A stretch of 64,000 nucleotides of DNA from Nicotiana tabacum (lineage: Eukaryota; Streptophyta; Magnoliopsida; Solanales; Solanaceae): contig NC_134085.1 of the NCBI RefSeq assembly GCF_000715075.1, positions 151,990,178 to 152,054,177 of the forward strand, written 5' to 3'. Within the stretch, counting starts at the first letter, position 1. The number at the start of each line of letters is the position of its first letter. Both the position numbers and the translations under genes were made by a program. Below, in pieces: positions 56,603 to 64,000 of this stretch. Under the pieces are notes generated by a model. The model saw nothing but the letters and a program-made list of their open reading frames with translations. It searched no databases and was not told where the DNA came from.

Positions 56603-57699
56603 TTCCTTAGATAAATTAATTACTCTTTAACTAGATGATACAGTGGTTTGGTTGGTTTATGCATGTTTATAGTACTAGGTTTTTGGAATTACTCCTCCAA
56701 TTTTGCTGCTAAGAGAAAGTGTTAATTCTCTCTCTGCACTTTAATATCTTAATATGTAGTTTGCTTGTGGTAAACTCTCAGTAGACTTTTGAGTTTTGAG
56801 TGTACAGAACATATTTTGAAAACTTTGGTACAACTCATATTTTATCATTTAAAATCTATGAGTAAACAAACTTAATTTGTTGCGAAATGTAACATTGTAT
56901 ACAATTATGTAACTCATAATTGTTACTGTTTTATTGTCCTTATTTAGTTAAGGAGGAAAATGAAAGATATTTTTACTTATTTTGATGAATGCTTATATGA
57001 TTTTAACTTCTTAAATTTTTTAATTCTAAGTGAAAAGTATTCGAAAATTTTAAAATAGGAGAAATCCATGGATGATTGAAAGATGTGGCTTGCAAGAGGT
57101 TAGAAGAGCTAAATTTGCTTTATTTATAGTGATGTGTTGGTACTATACTAGATATGTGCTGCATGTGTACGACGAATAGCCACATATTTATTTATATTGA
57201 AACTATAATATTGGGGTTAATTAAATGCAGGATAAAATCAATCATCGGCTGACATAGTTTTAAAATGAAAAAAGGAACTCTAATTGATAGTGTCATGGTT
57301 GGAACTTTTAACCGAGATTGAGTTGTTTAGATAATAGGATTTTCTGATTTCCTTTGTAAGAGGTGTCATGGATATGTAAAAATGATAACTTTTTGTATCT
57401 CTGGATTTGTTACTTGTATTTTATCAAATGTTTGTAGAATATGTATATTTAAATTTATAACTTAACCATTGAAGATTTAGATATAATACTTCGTGTTCTT
57501 TCAATCTTCTATGTTATATTAAAAGCACGAAGGCCTTTAGCAAAATGTCGTTCGTCTTTTTTACCTTTTTAAAATATAGTTCACACTAGATAAAATAGTC
57601 ATTTAATTATTATTCTAATATTTAGGACTTTAAAAGAAACTAAAATTTCGATTATTAGATTTTTCCTTATTGAATTAAGTAAGTGTATAGGGTAAAATA
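56603..57699. other. AT-rich spacer with possible Helitron 5' end
   Basis: No ORF is supported from 56603 to 57500. At 57508 TCTATGTTATATTAAAAGCA, followed by CGAAGGCC, resembles the TC-start of a common plant Helitron family. No matching CTRR end was found before the next retroelement begins at about 57700, so it would be truncated. Confidence 0.35.
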
Positions 57700-58272
57700 T
57701 GTTATGCTATGCGGCCACCCAAAAGAGGGACACATAGAACCTAAGACTGGATAGCCAAAATCGAAGACAACGGTCCCATCTGTCACTGGAAAAAATAACG
57801 CTCATAAGGATGCAATAAATACTCTTCGCCCAGCAGCATTTAATGGAGAATATTCCATAGCATTAAGTAAATTGCCCGTTATAAGGAATTTGACATTTAT
57901 GATCACAATTTCATCTTCATCAATGGCCCTCGTAATTGACATTAAAGAAACACGATCCTAGGACCTCCTTTCCTAGATGTAGCTATAAATAGTAAGCTCT
58001 GTTATCACTGTAAGGACATAAATTTTCTGGCAAACTAATACTACAATCTACTCAAAGCTCTAATCAATTTTACCTTCTTATTTTCTGTTCGTGTCCTTAT
58101 TACAATTGCGCCCGGAGGCTTCACTACCATAGTCTTTATTTTTGTCATTTCGTCTTCTTATCAAGGCTAAGTGTTATATATTTCTTCAATTATTTTGTTA
58201 TTTTAGGATCGAATTAATTCACTTTTCTAAAAATTACATATAAATTTAACGGTACTGTTTTACGGGTAAACA
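57700..58272 (+). repeat. 5' LTR of Tat/Retand-like element
   Basis: It probably starts TGTTATGCTATGCGGCC and ends GGGTAAACA, four bases before the primer site. TATAAATA at 57984-57991 is a fitting promoter. The left boundary is inferred from TG plus family habit and is not confirmed by a second LTR. Confidence 0.65.
57984..57991 (+). promoter_or_regulatory. TATA box of Tat/Retand-like LTR
   Basis: TATAAATA, followed by a leader of about 280 bp to the LTR end. Confidence 0.6.
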
Positions 58273-58275
58273 ATT

Positions 58276-58293
58276 TGGCGTCCACCGTGGGGC
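58276..58293 (+). promoter_or_regulatory. Primer binding site, tRNA-Lys type
   Basis: TGGCGTCCACCGTGGGGC differs by one base from the complement of the plant tRNA-Lys 3' end (TGGCGCCCACCGTGGGGC, recalled from family knowledge). Confidence 0.8.
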
Positions 58294-58376
58294 CTAGACA
58301 ACCGTGTAATTAAGTTGATTCTTGCATTTTTTACTAATGTGTTTTGATTATTTTGTCTTAAAAGAAATTATAAGAA

Positions 58377-59260
58377 ATGTCAGGTAACAGTGTTAATGAC
58401 ATGCACAATCCCGAGGTTCGAGGGGATCAACCTCATTTGGAGGATTCAATCAGTGACACCCACAATGAGGGGAATGAAGCCACACTGGTGCATGACAAGC
58501 AATATCCTCGACATGTTTGGGAGACAACCTCTGATGATGCCGATGAGGAACATGTCATTGACGCGGTAAGGGTCCTACAAGAATAGCAAGCGATCATTCT
58601 AGGCCACCTCACGTGACAGGATAAGGTTATGATGGAGTTGAAGCAGGCGCTGTCAGGGGCATTGAATAATGCGAATAGACGAGATCCAGTTCCTCCCGGC
58701 GCTCCCGCAAATCAAATAACGCAGAGGGTCGACAACAACACCCTGAGGGGCGAAGTCGGCTTTAATGGTGCTGGGGGGAGCGGATCCGGCCCCAATAACG
58801 AAAATGATCCCTTTAAGAATGAACTCTTACAATTTATGAGGGAAGTAAACACCTGCATGGACCAAATCCCGGGCACACCATTGGTGTTAAAAAGTCCGGA
58901 CTCAAAGAAGTATACCTGGTTGCCATACAAGCCAAGTGCGGTACCAGAATTAATCCCGAAGCGGTTTAAAATGCCTAATGTGCCAAAGTATGATGGAACT
59001 TCAGACTCTCAGAAGCATATTACCACCTATACAACGGTGGTGAAGGGGAATAATTTAGCTCTTCACAAAATTGAATCCGTTTTGCTGAAGAAATTTGGAG
59101 AGACTCTTACAAGGGGAGCCTTGACGTGGTATTCACTGTTACCCAAGCACGGGACGAATACCACGGGACGAATGACCACCGTACAGGGGACTGCTGATAC
59201 CTCCAAGAAAAAGTGGCAACACTGTTGAAGAATGGTCATCTCAAAGAATTCTTGAGTGAC
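58377..59260 (+). pseudogene. Tat gag (decayed)
   Basis: ATG at 58377 opens MSGNSVNDMHNPEVRGDQ. TAG at 58584 and TGA near 58614 interrupt it. From 58629 the frame continues to TGA at 59226: FKNELLQFMREVNTCMDQIP, LIPKRFKMPNVPKYDGTSD, FGETLTRGALTWYSLLP. These blocks (KFxMPxxxKYDGTxDP and ALTWYxxLP) are typical of Tat/Athila gag. After 59226 the frame is lost. Confidence 0.83.
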
Positions 59261-59335
59261 CATGCTAAGAACAATTATGGTCGCAATCGGGACAACATAG
59301 AACCCTCAAAAGCAGGAGAAGATCCCCCGTGCTAA

Positions 59336-59681
59336 ATGATCAACATGATCTTCCGGGGAGGGTGGGAGGGAATCAATGGAGTTACCTTTTCGGCAACAAA
59401 AAAGACAAAAGTATCAATAACCCATAGCAAAAGGCTTCGGGAAGTCGCCGAAGACAATATCACTTTCACGGAGGAGGACGCAGATGGATTGTTGCTGCCT
59501 CATAACGACACAATGATAATTTCTTTAAATGTGCAAGATAATCTAAGATTAGACGTGTTCTAGTGGATCTAGGAAGTTCAACCAATATCATACAATGTAG
59601 AGTATTAGAGAAAGCTAAACTCATCGGTAGCATCATTCCGATTATAAAACTCCTCACCGGATTCAACCTCGCGAGCGTGAC
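59336..59681 (+). pseudogene. Tat protease region, cut by Ogre
   Basis: Near 59415-59560: ITHSKRLREVAEDNITFTEE and LLLPHNDTMIISLNV. In a shifted frame the active-site block VLVDLGSSTNII follows near 59562-59597. It normally reads VDxGSS. Coding stops at NLASVT, where the LTR of the next element starts. Confidence 0.8.
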
Positions 59682-62600
59682 TGTGAGCACGTGATTTTTG
59701 CCCTATATGAATTACTCTCATAAATTCAAAATAAAATAATTCTTTTTCATTGGTTTGCAATTTTGTAGCACTTTCTTGTTAATTGTTTGCATTTGTCTGT
59801 GCACGTTTATTTTGTTTAATTCATGAAAAAATACAAAATATGTGGCATTTGCATTTAGAATTTAATTTGGTATTTTTGAAATAGTTAATAATTTAGTTGT
59901 GTTGCAAAAAATAGAAAAATCACAAAAATAACTCATTTCTTGCATTTAGCTTAGAATTTTGTAAGTTTCTTAATTAATTAGTTGTAGTAAGTATTATTTT
60001 GAGCAATTAATCTAATTTGGTAGGATAATTTGGTTTAGGAATTAATGCAGGTTTTAATTTTGAAAAAAGAAAAGAATTTTTGAAAAATAAAAAAATTGAA
60101 AAAAATAAAATGAAAAGGAAAAGAATTGAGAAAATTCGGATCTTGGGCCAAAATTTGAAATTCCGCCAAGCCCAAACCAGATTTTCCCCTTTTTACCTCA
60201 AATACCCACCGACCCAGACCAAACCCGTTCCAAAAAACCGGTCCAGTCCCACTCAACCCAAAACGACACCATTCATGTTAGCTTCAATCCAGGCCGTCGA
60301 TGTTCTTTGATCCAACGGACCCCAACTCATCCACTCTCCGTATAAAATGGTCTAAAATAGCCCCATCCTCCTCAGAACCCCTCTCCCCCATCTGGTCTCT
60401 CTCATATCTCCCTTCAGAGATGAACCCTAACCCGCCACCCTCATTCTCCATCGTTTTAGAGTGGAGGCGCCTCCTCCAAATCACCCCAAAATCACACCCC
60501 TGAACCACCTCACTCTCCTCTTTCCAACCCTCAACATTGCTCCCCTCGAATCCCCTTCAATCTCGTTGAATCTTGAATCAAAGGCGAGTCCATTTTAGAT
60601 CTGAAGAGGCAGAAACAAACGACAGCCCAAAAATCTCTTGAATCATTCAAGCTTCAAAGACCGTTTAGGGCTTAAATTGATGTTTTTCATTGGTTTTGGC
60701 AAGAACCGGCGAGGAGCACCAATTTTGGTTCAAAATCGGAATGAAAAAGGCCGTTCAAAGCAAGTTTCCTCCACGTCATGCCTTTCATGTCTTCCGTTAG
60801 GTAATCTATTTTCTTTTCTTTTCCATTCTCATTTTCTTTTTCTCATCTTCATCCTTTTTCTGTCCTCTTCTTTTCATCTTTCTTTTTAGTCCGTTAATAG
60901 ATTTCTTTTGATTGCATGTTTCAACTTTTAGCAAATTTCTGGTGTTAGTTTTAGGTTTTCCATTATTTAGCGTTAATCAGCCCCTTTTTCTTTCTCTTTC
61001 ATTTTGGTCTCAGCTCAAAGGATTTCTGTTTTTCTTTTGGGTCGAATCCATTTAAACCTGATGAAATTGAGTTTATTTTCTAAACTCAAAAGCCCAGAAA
61101 GAAGGGATTCGCATTGGGTTTTGCAAGCCCAGGATGGGTTTGAACAATTGGGTCAATCTGACCTATGACCCATAGGTTCAGGGGTAAAAACAGATTTCTT
61201 AAGGGGTAATTTAGGAACTCTAGGTGAAAGAATCTTTGGTAACCAACTTAGGAAGCTTCCTAGAAGCTGGGGTTGGGGCTTAAATAAAAATCTAATTTGT
61301 ACACTAAGGGTATCTAAGCAAAAATGAAAATTTGAAAAGCTTTCAAGTGCAAAATTGATTCTATAATAGGCTGCCCTAATACTTGCCTATAAAGGCATCA
61401 AGATTTTCCATTCAAGAAAAAAAGAAGAGAAAAATTCTGGAAAAACTTGTGAGGGCTAACATTAAAAAAGCAACACTGAATTTTCTGCATATTTGGTTGG
61501 TAATTACTCGAGAATTGGGTTTGTTTTGCTGGATTTCTGAGCTTTCCCCTTAGCTAGACCCTTTGAAAACCACAAATTCTGGCATTCGAGTAGAAATGGG
61601 CTGAGTTTTGGGAGTTCAAATCTTATTTGGGAGCTGTTGTGAATCTACTGCTCCATTGCTGGAAGTTAGAAATAACTTCTGTTGCTGCTGTTCTTGCTAA
61701 TCACTCACTCTTTGATTTTGCTTCTCTTTTGAATTTCAGGTACATTTTCTGAATTCTACTTGATGTAAGTTTCAGTCGTAAGATGGAAATGAGAGTTGAA
61801 AGCACAGTAGTAGATTTATTTGTGTTTCGTTTACATTTCTTCATGGTGTTTGTGCCTTTGGCCATATGAATCATCATATATTATAGCCAATTTCTGTTTT
61901 GAGTAGTCGAATTCTTACAGCTGTATTTGATTTGGGGACTGTTGGAATGTTGTGTTAGAGGACACAATCAATGTTAAATATGTCTTGACTTTGCTTTAGC
62001 CTTAGGTGAAATAAGTGATCCTGCTTGATAATAGTCTCATGTTTGAATTGCTTTTAAAGAAGCTAAGGGCAAAATGATATTGTTTGATGTGCTGTCGAAC
62101 ATGTGAATGGATTAAATTTAGAAATGGTGTGGAAATTGGGATGCTTAGTCAGTCGACTTAAGCGTGAACATTTAAAAAATGAAGCATGATTATCTAGTTA
62201 GTGTTTCAGTGGTTGTCAATTTATAGTGTTTCAATGATTATCATGTGAATGTGTCTAAACTTAAAAATGGTTTAGAATAGTCGTTAATTTAATTCTACTA
62301 TGTACTTCAATAGCTAGTAGTTGTTAGTCCAATTTTGTGGCTACTCAATGTCAAGTTTACAGATCTGTTGAATGTTTAAATCACTATTGTCGTTACTTCT
62401 AAAATCTGATTGCCTTTTGTTCTTGTGTGGGTTCGATACGTGAATCCCTTGGTCTCCAGCCTGTGCGTGCTTCATAAAGATTGGGCTATCTGCTTGGGCT
62501 CGAATGGGATTTGTTGTGGAGCCTATAACTTTGCAGCTTTGTGACTTTATTGGGTCATTGGGCCTCACGTCAGGCCAAGCCTCAGAATAAAACTGAACCC

Positions 62601-63486
62601 CTTAAATGTTAGTTTAATGGATCGACGTTGGACTGTAGCTCTGAGTAATTTTAATCTCTTTAAATACAGTCTCCGAGTAATTAATTGGGTTTTTTATAAT
62701 AGAAGATCGGATTTAATATGTCTCTTACTAAGTAGTGTTTTCCCAAATTGTTTGAGGTGCCATATTAGATAGAATATAGCTTATGGCCCTCAAAATTTAG
62801 TTTGAACCTCCTTTTAAAATCGGAGCCGAGGTGCCAAATAAAATCTCAAAATGCATGGCCCTCACTTAATTACTTCTTTAATCCTCAGAACTCGAGGCGC
62901 GCCATTTAGTTGAATTTTCATGGCCCTCGCAAACTTGAAAATGCATAGTTGCTTTAGGCGCGCTATTTAATAATTTACCTTCCTAAACTCGGGTGTGCAT
63001 TTATGTGACCCAAATCCAAATCTCAACAACGCTAGATAAAACGTGTCGTGGACCGCAGGTGCATTTATGTGACGTTGTCCAAGATGTATTTTGGACGATG
63101 TTGAATCTTTCTAAAAAATATCTAAATAAAAGCATCTATAAAAATAAAATTGTACCATAGGTTAAAACATGTACTAAAATCAGATAATAGGCCAATTATA
63201 ACAGTTGAGCGACTGTGCTAGAACCACGAAACCCAGGAATGCCTAACACCTTCTCTCGGATTAACAGAATTCCTTACCCGGATTTCTGTGTTCGCGAACT
63301 GTAAAATAGAGTCAATCCTTTCCTCGATGCGGGATTTGAACCGGTGACTTGGGAAAACATAAAATTATCTCAAGTGGCGACTCTGATTTTTTTAATAAAA
63401 TGATCCCGTTTCGATTGTCACTTTAAGTTGGAAAAAAACTCTCTTATACCCTTTGCGAGGGGGGGTAGGAGAAAGGAGGTGTGACA
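59682..63486 (+). repeat. 5' LTR of second Ogre (3.8 kb)
   Basis: Ends are TGTGAGCACG and GGTGTGACA. AT-rich at 59700-60130, with a C-rich promoter-like stretch at 60190-60540. A long T-rich non-coding part follows, and the conserved terminal block lies at 63205-63480. A copy of TGGCGACTCTG occurs inside it at 63376-63386. No supported ORF. Confidence 0.82.
60341..60348 (+). promoter_or_regulatory. Candidate TATA box of Ogre LTR
   Basis: TATAAAAT follows a C-rich stretch and precedes a CT-rich leader, the usual layout of an LTR promoter. Confidence 0.5.
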
Positions 63487-63490
63487 GCTC

Positions 63491-63530
63491 TGGCGACTCT
63501 GCTGGGGATCGAACCCAGAATCTCTGGTTC
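63491..63530 (+). promoter_or_regulatory. Extended primer binding site, tRNA-Arg(ACG)
   Basis: It starts TGGCGACTCTGCTGGGG four bases after the LTR end. The complement continues as a full T-arm (CTGGG TTCGATC CCCAG on the minus strand), variable loop and 3' anticodon stem. Compared from memory with plant tRNA-Arg(ACG), 38 of 40 positions match; the two mismatches lie at positions 10-11 of the site. It is not a tRNA gene, because the 5' half is absent. Confidence 0.8.
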
Positions 63531-64000
63531 AGGGTTCAAAATTCGAGCTTTGATGAATTGTTATATTCGGATTTATCTATTATCTGATTTTTTTACATGT
63601 TTGGGCCTAATGTTCTAAGTGTTGTTGTTACCGCTTTGATATTATCTGAATTGTATATAAACTGCTATAAAACCCTTCTCTTCTCACCTTCGGGGATGTG
63701 CTCGTTGGTCGAGACTCCTTATTTTGTTAGTGTCATACCTTGAAATAAGAAAGAGGCTCGGACAAGTTACTAAGCCGGATGACCTTTTGGTTCCCGATAC
63801 GTAGCCCCCTCCTCGGCTCAAGTCGTCCGCTCAGGTACACAAGTTTAGAACAAATACCCAGGTTTTGAACCTAGAATAACTCAGCCTCATGTCGGATCCC
63901 TAGTAGGAACGTTTGTTTGCATCATGTGCATTTGACTTTTGAGACTCAACACAGGGGTTGGGTCTGTCTAGGACAGGTGTACCCGAAATGAAAAGACCAT
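63531..64000 (+). other. Ogre leader downstream of primer site
   Basis: Non-coding up to the window end. Known Ogre elements have an extra ORF and gag beginning further downstream; none is recognised here. Confidence 0.55.

Larger units (their letters stand above)
57700..59681 (+). mobile_element. Tat/Retand-like gypsy element, 5' part
   Basis: Contains a short LTR (about 573 bp), a tRNA-Lys-type primer site, gag, and the beginning of the protease region. It is cut at 59681 by the LTR of the second Ogre. Its continuation should resume after that Ogre, outside the window. Confidence 0.78.
59682..64000 (+). mobile_element. Second Ogre/Tat element: 5' LTR, primer site and leader
   Basis: It begins TGTGAGCACGTG inside the protease of the neighbouring Tat element and runs off the window. 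The LTR of 3.8 kb, the primer site starting TGGCGACTCTG and the 3' block with GCCTAACACCTTC are Ogre-like. GTGAC at 59677-59681 is the expected left target duplication. Confidence 0.82.

Noticed and set aside
63325..63350. Second tRNA-like B box (GGTTCAAATCC on the minus strand)
   Set aside because: A single B-box match without paired T-stem or acceptor arm; kept only as part of the conserved Ogre LTR end.
63491..63530. tRNA-Arg gene on the minus strand
   Set aside because: Only the 3' half is present. There is no D-arm, anticodon or 5' acceptor strand, and the site sits exactly where a primer binding site belongs.

Overview
This window is a plant nuclear repeat landscape with one apparently intact host gene. 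The repertoire points to a Solanaceae genome, with Nicotiana the most likely guess: large Ogre/Tat LTRs, several Tekay-type chromoviruses with about 3 kb LTRs, a SIRE-type copia element with an env-like ORF, GGGCC-rich hAT elements and a small hAT MITE. Assignments rest on motif recognition and family knowledge; no database search was run.

Layout from left to right. (1) 1-10334: the 3' part of an Ogre/Tat Ty3/gypsy element, with decayed pol, a tandem-repeat-rich 3' UTR and a 4.9 kb 3' LTR. (2) 10335-13878: an Ale/Retrofit-like copia element entered in the middle of its gag zinc knuckle. It ends in a 288 bp LTR that abuts the C-terminal coding part of a cytosolic sulfotransferase (13880-14224). 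The simplest reading is nesting: Ogre in copia, copia in the sulfotransferase gene, with the missing left halves beyond the window. (3) 14887-21570: a near-complete hAT transposon with TIRs and an 8 bp target duplication. Its transposase is split by a 3.0 kb Tekay-like solo LTR with its own 5 bp duplication. (4) 22230-25490: the host gene, a six-exon ENH1-like chloroplast PDZ-rubredoxin protein with two apparent GC-AG introns and a hAT MITE in intron 3. (5) 25721-27660: a second hAT on the minus strand, cut off internally. (6) 27661-37463: a SIRE/Maximus copia element with gag, pol, an env-like ORF and two LTRs. (7) 37464-44394: a Tekay chromovirus lacking its 5' part, with chromodomain and 3' LTR. 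(8) 44395-46342: AT-rich Helitron-like material. (9) 46343-49998: a minus-strand Tekay relic with gag but no pol. (10) 50658-56597: a deletion derivative with two 2.7 kb LTRs, a 571 bp interior and a TTTTC target duplication. (11) 57700-59681: the 5' part of a Tat/Retand-like element with a tRNA-Lys-type primer site. (12) 59682-64000: the 5' LTR and leader of a second Ogre, inserted in the protease region of the previous element.

The only gene likely to act in the cell is the ENH1-like one; no operon-like cooperation is present. Most retroelement reading frames carry stops, and in the Tekay pol these are mainly TAG at expected Gln or Trp positions, which suggests long silencing and deamination. 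The most unusual signal is the primer-binding region at 63491-63530. It appears complementary to about 40 nt of the 3' half of tRNA-Arg(ACG), far beyond the usual 12-18 nt. Other notable signals are lineage-specific tandem arrays at comparable places in several Tekay LTRs, tandem arrays in the Ogre 3' UTR, and the ENH1 gene lying between two facing hAT 3' ends.
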